From positions 1 through 10,541 of the forward strand of contig CANFKN010000033.1 in the NCBI GenBank assembly GCA_947447385.1: DNA of 10,541 nt. The letters run 5' to 3'. Positions 1 to 6,343 of this stretch are shown here, one piece after another. Numbering within the stretch: position 1 is the stretch's first letter; each line of letters starts with the position of its first letter. This DNA comes from Microbacteriaceae bacterium. GTDB lineage: Bacteria > Actinomycetota > Actinomycetes > Actinomycetales > Microbacteriaceae. The notes under the pieces are model-generated. The model saw nothing but the letters and a program-made list of their open reading frames with translations, searched no databases and was not told the DNA's origin. Made by a program: the position numbers and the translations under genes.

Positions 1-195
1 GGTTGTGCTTGTGCTGTGCGTGTCTGTAGCGCCGAGTGCCTCGGCACGGGCACCGCGACCCAAGATTCGGTTGATTACAGCTTCACCGCGCGCGCTCGCT
101 TCATCGCCTCGCTTCGAGGTCGATTCAAACTCCGTGGAATCCGACGATTCAAAATCTTCGGGTTCTGCGTCACGGCCATTTCTTTGACGTCCCAT
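1..195 (-). CDS. hflX: GTPase HflX, N-terminal part (truncated at window edge)
   Basis: An open minus-strand frame of 65 codons starts with ATG at 195 and leaves the window without a stop. It begins MGRQRNGRDAEP and continues through an acidic, Ser/Thr-rich leader to a segment reading EAVINRILGRGARAEALG at about residues 38-55. Actinobacterial HflX proteins typically begin with such a charged leader followed by a V-[VI]-[DNE]-R-[IV]-L-x-R segment before the GTP-binding N-terminal domain. hflX is also the usual neighbour of dapF and miaA in this order. HflX is a ribosome-associated GTPase that splits stalled or stressed 70S ribosomes. The G domain is outside the window, so identity rests on the short motif plus synteny. 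No Shine-Dalgarno precedes the ATG; a TAGTGT hexamer lies 7 bases upstream, suggesting a leaderless mRNA. Overlapping plus-strand frames here look like shadows. Confidence 0.66.
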   Translation of the reverse strand, partial: MGRQRNGRDAEPEDFESSDSTEFESTSKRGDEASARGEAVINRILGRGARAEALGATDTHSTSTT

Positions 196-202
196 GCAAC
201 TA

Positions 203-230
203 ACACTAGTTTGCGCAGCGGTGCTAAGTT
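203..230. promoter_or_regulatory. Divergent promoter region, hflX and methyltransferase (leaderless type)
   Basis: Only 42 bases (196-237) separate the two divergent start codons. Toward hflX, TAGTGT on the minus strand (203-208) is followed by exactly 7 bases and then ATG. Toward the methyltransferase, TAAGTT on the plus strand (225-230) is followed by exactly 7 bases and then ATG. Both fit the TAnnnT -10 pattern. That spacing places the predicted transcription start at or next to the A of each ATG, as in the leaderless mRNAs common in Actinobacteria. No convincing -35 hexamer or Shine-Dalgarno is visible on either side. An alternative plus-strand promoter is TTGACG (184-189), 17 bases, TAGTTT (207-212). 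Confidence 0.45.
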
Positions 231-237
231 ATGTTCT

Positions 238-849
238 ATGTCTGATGAACACTACTTTTCTCAGACCCCAAACACAGAATTTCGCCCCAAAGAGATCAGT
301 GTTGAACTCGACGGACGAAAAGTTTCGGTCACAACAGCAGGTGGCGTTTTTAGCCCCGACCACATTGACACCGGAACCCAGGTTTTGCTCGAACACTTAG
401 ACCAAGTGCCGCCGAGCGGTGATCTGCTTGATGTTGGCTGTGGCTGGGGTGCGATTGCGCTTGCTATGGCGCTTCATTCGCCGCACGCGACTATTTGGGC
501 GATTGATGTCAATGACCGTTCACTTGAATTAACGCGGATGAACGCCGCTCGACTCGGGCTCACGAACATAAAAGTTTGCCGACCTGAAGAGGTTCCGACA
601 GGTTTGAAGTTAAACGGAATCTGGTCAAACCCACCGATTCGCGTTGGAAAAGACGTTTTGCACGAGATCTTGTTGACTTGGTTGCCTCGCCTTGAAGCTG
701 ACGCAGAGGCATTCCTCGTGGTTCAGAAGAACCTCGGTGCTGATTCGCTTCACCGCTGGCTTGAAGCAGAGATGCCTGCAAATTATTCGACGATTAGAGT
801 CGACACAGCCAAATCGTTTAGAGTTCTGCGCGTTAAAAACCGCGGCTAA
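238..849 (+). CDS. Class I SAM-dependent methyltransferase, RsmC-like (MTS domain)
   Basis: This 203-residue protein has the class I methyltransferase fold signatures: motif I DLLDVGCGWG (residues 62-71), an acidic post-I motif AIDVN (88-92) and motif IV NPPIR (131-135). The NPP tetrad-type motif and the 'methyltransferase small' layout match RsmC/RlmG-like enzymes that methylate guanine N2 in rRNA, but the substrate here cannot be told from sequence. The start at 238 (MSDEHYFS) is chosen because actinobacterial homologues begin with a short leader and HYFS. The frame stays open upstream to 16, but that part overlaps the divergent hflX start and looks non-coding. The gene converges on dapF with a 27-base gap. 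No Shine-Dalgarno is visible; the -10-like TAAGTT 7 bases before ATG suggests leaderless translation. The family is secure, the exact target is not. Confidence 0.85.
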   Translation: MSDEHYFSQTPNTEFRPKEISVELDGRKVSVTTAGGVFSPDHIDTGTQVLLEHLDQVPPSGDLLDVGCGWGAIALAMALHSPHATIWAIDVNDRSLELTRMNAARLGLTNIKVCRPEEVPTGLKLNGIWSNPPIRVGKDVLHEILLTWLPRLEADAEAFLVVQKNLGADSLHRWLEAEMPANYSTIRVDTAKSFRVLRVKNRG

Positions 850-876
850 CGTTAGGGCTTTGTGGTCTTGTTGCTG

Positions 877-1752
877 TTATAGCTCGAAGACTCCGTCAAA
901 AACAAGCTCGGCTGCACCGCTGAGGCCTACGTGCTCGCCATCTTCGGTTGCAAACATCCTCACGCCCAGGGTTCCGCCAGGCACGGTAACTTGCCAGGTG
1001 TTCGGAGCACCTTGCCCAGCCCAGTGACGCGTAGCCAGAGCGGCAGCGACGATTCCGGTGCCACAGCTGAGGGTTTCACCTGAACCTCGCTCGTGAACGC
1101 GCATGCTGATGCTGCCAACGCCCTCGTGCACCATCGGGTCGGCGGGCACCACAAACTCAACGTTTGCACCTGCCTGAGGCGCAGGGTTCAACTCTGGCGC
1201 AACGCTTAGGTCGAGGGCTGAAAGCTCATCTGAACTTGCTAAAGCAACCACAAGGTGTGGGTTGCCCACGTTGATGCCCTGACTTGGTCGGGCAGTGTGA
1301 AGATTCTTTGCGCTGACCAAAACGTCGGTTTCGGCTAGGCGCCAGCGCCCGAGATCAACGGCAAAACCGGCGCGGTTGCGGGTGAGGTCTTTGACACCGG
1401 CTCTTGTGCCAACAGCAAGAGTTTGGCCGTCTTCGAGGCTAACAAGGCCCTTTTCGGTGAGGTATCGGGCGAACACTCGCACGCCATTGCCGCACATTTC
1501 AGCGATGCTGCCGTCGGCGTTGTAATAGTCCATAAACCACTCAGCGCGAGGCTCTTCTGCAAGGCTTGCAGCGCCAGCCTCGAGGTTTGCCGATTTGACC
1601 ACACGAATCAATCCATCGGCGCCAATGCCAAAGTGCCGGTCGCAAATGCGAGCAATCTGGCTTGTGCTCAGGCTTAGCTCGCCTTCGGCGTCGAGCACCA
1701 AAACGAAATCGTTGCCAGTGCCTTGGCCTTTAGTGAATGCGAGGGTAGTCAT
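877..1752 (-). CDS. dapF: Diaminopimelate epimerase
   Basis: DapF interconverts LL- and meso-2,6-diaminopimelate (EC 5.1.1.7), in the lysine and peptidoglycan precursor pathway, using a cofactor-free two-cysteine mechanism. The 291-residue protein carries the N-terminal GTGNDFV signature (residues 11-17), the first catalytic cysteine in MCGNG (Cys87), the NPHLVV segment (164-169) and the second catalytic cysteine in SCGTG (Cys230), preceded by the substrate-binding ERGSGET. Both active-site cysteines are intact, so the enzyme should be active. The start at 1752 (MTTLAFTKGQGTGNDF) gives the normal short leader; the frame is open to 1818, but that extension would overlap the end of miaA by about 50 bases. 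It lies 13 bases after miaA with only a weak AGG-type ribosome site, so it is probably co-transcribed and coupled. It is the last gene of the recA-side run and has no obvious terminator behind it. Confidence 0.95.
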   Translation of the reverse strand: MTTLAFTKGQGTGNDFVLVLDAEGELSLSTSQIARICDRHFGIGADGLIRVVKSANLEAGAASLAEEPRAEWFMDYYNADGSIAEMCGNGVRVFARYLTEKGLVSLEDGQTLAVGTRAGVKDLTRNRAGFAVDLGRWRLAETDVLVSAKNLHTARPSQGINVGNPHLVVALASSDELSALDLSVAPELNPAPQAGANVEFVVPADPMVHEGVGSISMRVHERGSGETLSCGTGIVAAALATRHWAGQGAPNTWQVTVPGGTLGVRMFATEDGEHVGLSGAAELVFDGVFEL

Positions 1753-1765
1753 GAGTTCAAGCCTA

Positions 1766-2713
1766 TTAGCCCAAACCGAGCAACTCGAGGGCCTTGGCAA
1801 AGTTATTAGGGTCTGCATAATCTAGCCAATTGATTCGCGGGTCGCGCTTGAACCAACTGATTTGGCGACGGGCATACTTTTGAGTCAAGCGAACGGTGTC
1901 GGCGATTGCGTCAGCCTCAGTCATTTCGCCATCTAGTTGAGCTAGCGCTTGGGCATAACCGATTGCGCGGCTTGCAGTTTTGCCCGCTCTCAAGCCTTTT
2001 GTCTCAAGCTCGCGCACTTCGTCGAGCAAACCGTTTTGCCACATCAGGTGCACACGTGTTTCGAGGCGGGCGCGCAGGTCTTCGCGGTCGCCGCTGAGCC
2101 CAATCTGGGTCAGCGGCTGCCAACTTTCGACCTCGTCGGGCAGCGCGGCGGCAAACGGCTCGCCAGTGACGTGAATGATTTCAAGTGCGCGCACCGTGCG
2201 GCGGCCGTTTTCGGGAATAATGCGGCTTGCGGCAATCGGGTCAACTGCGGCTAGACGTCGGTGCATTTCGAAAGGGCCGTGTTCGATCAGGTCAGCTTCG
2301 AGCTTCGCGCGATATGCTTCGTCGTTGCCAGGAAACTCAAACGTGTTGAGAACCGCCGCAATGTAGAGCATTGAACCACCGACCATGATTGGGGTGATGC
2401 CGTCGCTCTGCAGCTGCTCGATCATAGGGCGTGCAACAGCCTGGTAGCCAGCCGCGGCCGAGTCATCAGTAACCTCAAGCCAATCGAGCAATTCGTGGCG
2501 CACTCCCCTGCGTTCTTCAACGCTAAGTTTGGCAGTGCCGATATTCATGCCTCGATAAAACTGCATCGAGTCGCAGTTGATGATTGCAGCTGGCTGCCCA
2601 AGCGCACCGAGGTGTTCAGCTATCTTGAGGCCAAGTTCAGACTTGCCCGTGCCGGTGCTGCCGACAACGGCGATTAGTTTGGTGGGGTCAAAGCCCTCTG
2701 GCAGTTGGGGCAT
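1766..2713 (-). CDS. miaA: tRNA dimethylallyltransferase (A37 isopentenyltransferase)
   Basis: MiaA transfers a dimethylallyl group to N6 of adenosine 37 in tRNAs reading UNN codons (EC 2.5.1.75), giving i6A37. The 315-residue protein has a P-loop GSTGTGKS (residues 18-25) and the CDSMQFYRGMNIGTAK segment, whose Asp48 is the expected catalytic aspartate. It also has DPIAASRIIPENGRRTVRALE (about 158-178), ASRAIGYAQAL (247-257) and the C-terminal TQKYARRQISWFKRD (277-291). A conserved stretch usually written GGT/SGLYIRA reads GGSMLYIAA (112-120) here, a mild deviation. The start at 2713 adds about 10 residues before the usual LIAVVG opening, but it is the only nearby ATG. The gene begins 8 bases after miaB, whose enzyme uses the MiaA product, so the two consecutive steps are co-transcribed, here with miaB first. 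Confidence 0.96.
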   Translation of the reverse strand: MPQLPEGFDPTKLIAVVGSTGTGKSELGLKIAEHLGALGQPAAIINCDSMQFYRGMNIGTAKLSVEERRGVRHELLDWLEVTDDSAAAGYQAVARPMIEQLQSDGITPIMVGGSMLYIAAVLNTFEFPGNDEAYRAKLEADLIEHGPFEMHRRLAAVDPIAASRIIPENGRRTVRALEIIHVTGEPFAAALPDEVESWQPLTQIGLSGDREDLRARLETRVHLMWQNGLLDEVRELETKGLRAGKTASRAIGYAQALAQLDGEMTEADAIADTVRLTQKYARRQISWFKRDPRINWLDYADPNNFAKALELLGLG

Positions 2714-2721
2714 ACCGACGA

Positions 2722-4218
2722 TTACTTCTTGACAGAGAGAGTTAGTGAGCGTTTGCCGGCCGAGCCAGCACCGCCAGCACTTGACGCTGAACCTGAGGCT
2801 GCATCGCCCAAGCCTGCAAGGCGAGCTTCTTCGCGTTCGAAGGCGTCGCCACCAATAGTTCGGCGCACACTGTAGTTGCTCGAGTCGTCAGCCAACAGGT
2901 GATATGGCGCAGCCTCGGTGATGGTTACGGTGACCATGTCGCCAGGGCGCGGAACCTCGCCACCGGCAGGCACATCGAAGTGCACCAAACGGTTGTCCTT
3001 GCCTCGACCGGCCATGCGGTTGGTCTGGTCGCCCTTGCGGCTGTGGTTCTGAACCATTACCTCAACGGTGTTGCCGATGAGTTTTAGGTTTTCTTTCCAG
3101 GCGACATCGTTGACGAGGTCTTTGAGTCGGTCATATCGTTCTTGAACGACTTCTTTGTCGAGCTGGTCGTCAAACTCAGCGGCCGGCGTGCCAGGGCGCT
3201 TTGAATATTGAAAAGTGTAGGCAACAGCAAATTGGGCTTCGCGCACAACACGCATGGTGTCTTGAAAGTCTTCTTCGGTTTCACCAGGAAAACCCACGAT
3301 GATGTCGGTTGAGATTGCGGCGTGTGGAATCTGCTCGCGAACCTTGTCGAGAATGCCAAGGTACTTCGAGCTGCGGTAGCTGCGTCTCATCTCTTTAAGA
3401 ATTCGGTCGCTGCCAGATTGCAAAGGCATGTGCAGCTGAGGCATCACGGTTGGAGTCTCGGCCATGGCGTCAATCACGTCATCGGTGAAAGCCGCAGGGT
3501 GTGGGCTGGTGAAACGAATGCGTTCAATGCCCTTGATAGCGCCAGCAGCGCGAAGCAACTTGGCGAACGCGCCCTTGTCGCCAAACTCAACGCCGTAGGT
3601 ATTAACGTTTTGGCCGAGCAAGGTGATCTCGATGACACCCTGTGAAACTAGCGCTTCGATTTCGGCGAGAATGTCTTCAGGCGCACGATCGCGCTCTTTG
3701 CCTCGAAGTTTCGGCACGATGCAGAACGTGCAGGTGTTGTTACAACCGACAGAGATTGAAACCCAAGCAGAATAAGCCGAGTCGCGTTTGGTTGGGAGGT
3801 TGCTCGGAAAAGTCTCGAGCGCCTCGACGATTTCGATCTGCGCTTCTTTGTTGTGACGCGCGCGCTCAAGAAGCACAGGCAATGAGCCGATGTTGTGAGT
3901 GCCAAAGACAACGTCAACCCAAGGCGCTTTTTCGAGAATGGTTTCACGGTCTTTTTGAGCGAGGCAACCACCGACGGCGATTTGCAAGTTTGGGTTCTCT
4001 TGCTTTTTAGCAGCCAAGATTCCTAGGTTGCCATAAAGTTTGTTGTCGGCGTTCTCACGAACTGCGCAGGTGTTGAAAACGACGATGTCGGCTTCGCCAG
4101 CGACGCCTTCGACATAGCCAGCAGCCTCAAGTAGGCCGGTTAGGCGCTCTGAGTCGTGAACGTTCATTTGGCAGCCGTAGGTGCGAACCTCATAGCTGCG
4201 AGTTTGGGTTGTTGTCAT
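2722..4218 (-). CDS. miaB: tRNA-2-methylthio-N6-dimethylallyladenosine synthase
   Basis: MiaB is a radical-SAM methylthiotransferase (EC 2.8.4.3) that turns i6A37 into ms2i6A37. Three cysteines for the auxiliary iron-sulfur cluster are present: YGCQMN (Cys16), FNTCAVREN (Cys51) and GGCLAQK (Cys85). The radical-SAM CxxxCxxC motif is CNNTCTFC (Cys159, 163, 166). A TRAM RNA-binding domain covers roughly 378-442. The 498-residue length exceeds that of many MiaB proteins because of a C-terminal tail of about 45 residues ending in a Gly/Ala/Ser-rich stretch (469-490) and a basic end. The tail is probably disordered. The ATG shares one base with the recX stop in a TAATG junction, implying translational coupling, and miaA follows after 8 bases. 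All catalytic residues are intact. Confidence 0.97.
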   Translation of the reverse strand: MTTTQTRSYEVRTYGCQMNVHDSERLTGLLEAAGYVEGVAGEADIVVFNTCAVRENADNKLYGNLGILAAKKQENPNLQIAVGGCLAQKDRETILEKAPWVDVVFGTHNIGSLPVLLERARHNKEAQIEIVEALETFPSNLPTKRDSAYSAWVSISVGCNNTCTFCIVPKLRGKERDRAPEDILAEIEALVSQGVIEITLLGQNVNTYGVEFGDKGAFAKLLRAAGAIKGIERIRFTSPHPAAFTDDVIDAMAETPTVMPQLHMPLQSGSDRILKEMRRSYRSSKYLGILDKVREQIPHAAISTDIIVGFPGETEEDFQDTMRVVREAQFAVAYTFQYSKRPGTPAAEFDDQLDKEVVQERYDRLKDLVNDVAWKENLKLIGNTVEVMVQNHSRKGDQTNRMAGRGKDNRLVHFDVPAGGEVPRPGDMVTVTITEAAPYHLLADDSSNYSVRRTIGGDAFEREEARLAGLGDAASGSASSAGGAGSAGKRSLTLSVKK

Positions 4219-4799
4219 TAGAGCTCAATTTTAGCCTGAGCTTCGGCTTCGCGAATAGCGCGGCCGATCACATCGCCCGAATAACCTTTGCGTGCCAGAA
4301 AACTCGACAGGCGACGCATGCGGGTTTCGCGATCTAAACCAACGAGGCGACGCATGCGAGCAACGGCAAGCCCAATAGCATTTTCGAGCTCAGCGTCATG
4401 GTCAAGCTCAACCAAAGCGGTGTCTGCGTGGCCCGAAAGCCCTCGCTTATCAAGCTCACGCCTAATGGCTCTGGCTGATTCGCCTTTCATCGCGACGCGG
4501 GTGTTAACAATGCCACGAGCGAGTTTTGAGTCATCAAGAAGTTCAACATCGATAAAGCGTTGAACAACAGCATTGGCAACTTCGACAGTTGCGCCCTTTT
4601 TGATGAGCGCTTGTTCAAGCTCGTGCACAGACTTTGACGTTCGGGTCAAAATTGCAAGTGCAGCCTCACGTGCGCCGTCAAGGTCGAGACTGCCAGGCTC
4701 TTTGGGCGCAAACCTGTCTGCATTTGAACCAAACTTTGGTTTATTCCCCCGGCTTTTGCGACGGCGAGGCTCACCCTCGCCGTCTTCAAAGTCGTTCAT
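4218..4799 (-). CDS. recX: Regulatory protein RecX
   Basis: RecX binds RecA filaments and the RecA monomer and limits recombinase and coprotease activity. The 193-residue protein has the usual three repeated three-helix modules. The first, about 43-90, reads AREAALAILTRTSKSVHELEQ at its start and FIDVELLDDSKLA at its end. The second, about 95-130, includes KGESARAIRRELDKRGLS. The third, about 140-185, includes MRRLSSFLARKGYSGDVI. The first 40 residues are a charged, Arg/Lys-rich, low-complexity leader, as often seen in actinobacterial RecX. Its ATG overlaps the recA stop by one base (TAATG), so RecX output should follow RecA translation and rise with it under SOS induction. The same type of junction connects it to miaB. 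Confidence 0.93.
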   Translation of the reverse strand: MNDFEDGEGEPRRRKSRGNKPKFGSNADRFAPKEPGSLDLDGAREAALAILTRTSKSVHELEQALIKKGATVEVANAVVQRFIDVELLDDSKLARGIVNTRVAMKGESARAIRRELDKRGLSGHADTALVELDHDAELENAIGLAVARMRRLVGLDRETRMRRLSSFLARKGYSGDVIGRAIREAEAQAKIEL

Positions 4800-5905
4800 T
4801 AGGCGTCGTTAGCAGCCTTGCGCGTGGCTGGCTTTGCGATTGGCTCAACGATGGCATCAGCTGCCGCGCCTTCGGCGGCAACAGCTGCAGCCTCAGTGAC
4901 TAGCTTTGGAACACCAACGCCGTAACGAGCCTTGATGCGCTTTTCGATTTCGTCGGCAATCTTAGGGTTCTCAATCAAGAAAACGCGTGACTTCTCTTTG
5001 CCCTGGCCAAGCTGTTCGCCTTCGTAGGTGTACCAAGCACCAGACTTCTTGACGATTTCGGCCTCAACACCGAAGTCGAGCAAGCTGCCTTCACGAGAAA
5101 TTCCGACGCCATACATGATGTCGAACTCGGCCTGCTTGAAAGGTGCGGCCATCTTGTTCTTGACGACCTTGACACGAGTGCGGTTACCGATGGCTTCTGT
5201 GCCATCTTTAAGAGTTTCAATGCGGCGAATGTCTAGACGAACTGAGGCATAGAACTTCAGAGCCTTACCACCGGCTGTAGTTTCTGGTGAACCGAAGAAG
5301 ACACCGATCTTTTCGCGCAGCTGGTTGATGAAGATTGCTGTGGTTTTGGTGTTGCTCAAACCACCGGTGAGCTTGCGAAGCGCCTGCGACATCAAACGTG
5401 CCTGAAGACCAACGTGGGTGTCACCCATTTCACCCTCGATTTCAGCGCGTGGCACAAGAGCCGCAACCGAGTCGATGACGATGATGTCGATGCTGCCTGA
5501 GCGAATCAACATGTCGGTGATTTCAAGAGCCTGCTCGCCGGTGTCTGGCTGGCTCACCAAAAGTGCGTCGATGTCAACGCCGAGCTTCTGAGCATATTCT
5601 GGGTCAAGTGCGTGCTCAACGTCGATGAAGGCCGCGATGCCGCCAGCGCGCTGCGCGTTTGCGATTGCGTGAAGAGTAAGTGTGGTTTTACCCGATGATT
5701 CTGGGCCATAAACCTCGATGATGCGGCCACGAGGCAAACCGCCAATGCCAAGAGCTACGTCTAGGGCAATTGAGCCGGTCGGAATAACCTCAACTGGAGC
5801 GCGATCGTCTGAGCCGAGGCGCATTACTGAGCCTTTGCCAAACTGGCGGTCAATCTGGGCTAGTGCTGCGTCTAGTGCTTTTTCGCGTTCTGTCGGTGAA
5901 GGCAT
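4799..5905 (-). CDS. recA: Recombinase RecA
   Basis: RecA forms filaments on single-stranded DNA, drives strand exchange and stimulates LexA self-cleavage. The 368-residue protein has Walker A GPESSGKT (residues 67-74), Walker B IIVID (141-145), a FINQLREK segment (193-199) leading into loop L2, and the C-terminal region FDIMYGVGISREGSLLD. It ends in an Ala-rich tail of about 35 residues. No intein is present. Two L2-region residues differ from the common form: GVFFGSPETTAGG is seen where most RecA proteins have GVMFG and TTTGG. The start at 5905 (MPSPTEREKALDAAL) gives the normal N-terminus; an AGAAAG element (5915-5920) lies 9 bases upstream as a modest ribosome site. The gene is preceded by a 155-base gap with an SOS box and is coupled to recX by a one-base overlap. 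Confidence 0.98.
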   Translation of the reverse strand: MPSPTEREKALDAALAQIDRQFGKGSVMRLGSDDRAPVEVIPTGSIALDVALGIGGLPRGRIIEVYGPESSGKTTLTLHAIANAQRAGGIAAFIDVEHALDPEYAQKLGVDIDALLVSQPDTGEQALEITDMLIRSGSIDIIVIDSVAALVPRAEIEGEMGDTHVGLQARLMSQALRKLTGGLSNTKTTAIFINQLREKIGVFFGSPETTAGGKALKFYASVRLDIRRIETLKDGTEAIGNRTRVKVVKNKMAAPFKQAEFDIMYGVGISREGSLLDFGVEAEIVKKSGAWYTYEGEQLGQGKEKSRVFLIENPKIADEIEKRIKARYGVGVPKLVTEAAAVAAEGAAADAIVEPIAKPATRKAANDA

Positions 5906-6060
5906 GGCTGCTGACTTTCTCTAAGCGATTTGTTTTTGATTGTTGGCTCAAAACTAAATGGAGCCACCGACATTGGTGGTTGGAGCTGGCAATCTCTGCA
6001 AATCTTCAAGTTTTAGTGCGTGTTAGCAGATTACACTTTTTCGAACAAGATTTCGAATCT
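5906..6060 (-). promoter_or_regulatory. recA control region and leader
   Basis: This gene-free stretch lies between the DUF3046 stop and the recA start. On the minus strand the SOS box comes first. A possible -10 hexamer TAATCT (6028-6033) begins 7 bases after the box, so LexA bound there would cover the -35 zone. The resulting recA leader would be about 115 bases. Within it a short inverted repeat, CCACC (5964-5968) and GGTGG (5975-5979) with a 6-base loop, could form a small hairpin, but it has no U-tract and is not a terminator. A second -10-like TAGTTT nearer the gene is possible. Start-site mapping is not available, so promoter placement is inference. Confidence 0.45.
6041..6056. promoter_or_regulatory. 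SOS box (LexA operator) for recA
   Basis: TCGAACAAGATTTCGA matches the actinobacterial/Gram-positive LexA operator TCGAAC-N4-GTTCGA at 11 of 12 fixed positions; the only departure is T for G at 6051. Including flanks it is a perfect inverted repeat, TTCGAA-N6-TTCGAA (6040-6057). It sits 136 bases before the recA ATG and only 4 bases beyond the DUF3046 stop codon, and overlaps the expected -35 zone of the TAATCT -10 candidate. LexA repression of recA, and through overlap recX and probably miaB onward, is the expected consequence. Confidence 0.85.
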
Positions 6061-6294
6061 TTAGTCGGCGTGTTGCTTCTTTGTCGTTTTATTTTTGCCG
6101 TGCCATCGATCTTTAGGCACCTCATTTACACGGCAAATCGCCAGCCAAACATCGCGAGGGTCATCACCGTGAGCCAGCGCTTGGGCAGGAGTGCGGTCTG
6201 CAAGCTCATGCAAAACTAAGTCTTTTTCAATAACGGCAGCATAAGCCGAGCCGAATTCATCGTCCATTAGAGTGCGAAACTGGCTCAAGCGCAT
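6061..6294 (-). CDS. DUF3046 family protein
   Basis: This 77-residue protein matches the actinobacterial DUF3046 family. The opening MRLSQFRTLMDDEFGSAYA, the central DLVLHELADRTPAQAL with a following GDDPRDVW (residues 43-50), and a VP-containing end are the usual family features. It is soluble and has no visible catalytic motif, signal peptide or membrane segment. The C-terminus (about 63-77) is a Lys-rich extension of the core domain. Its function is unknown. In Actinobacteria it is typically found just upstream of recA, as here, and may be co-transcribed with the ClgR-like gene 49 bases upstream. The start at 6294 is preceded by AAGG about 9 bases upstream. Because the SOS box follows its stop codon, the gene itself is probably not under that operator. 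Confidence 0.88.
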   Translation of the reverse strand: MRLSQFRTLMDDEFGSAYAAVIEKDLVLHELADRTPAQALAHGDDPRDVWLAICRVNEVPKDRWHGKNKTTKKQHAD

Positions 6295-6343
6295 GAGAGA
6301 CTGCCTTCAAAATAGGTAGCCATCGCAATCAACGAACTAGTTA

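Noticed and set aside
16..237. N-terminal extension of the methyltransferase by 74 residues
   Set aside because: The extension does not resemble the family N-terminus, lies over the divergent hflX start, and the ATG at 238 gives the conserved HYFS opening with a matching -10 hexamer.
846..855. Palindrome CTAACGTTAG at the methyltransferase stop as a bidirectional terminator
   Set aside because: It has no loop and no adjacent T-tract on either strand, so it cannot form a standard intrinsic terminator hairpin.
1753..1818. Longer dapF start at 1818
   Set aside because: It would run about 50 bases into the miaA coding end, and the added residues precede the conserved DapF opening at 1752.
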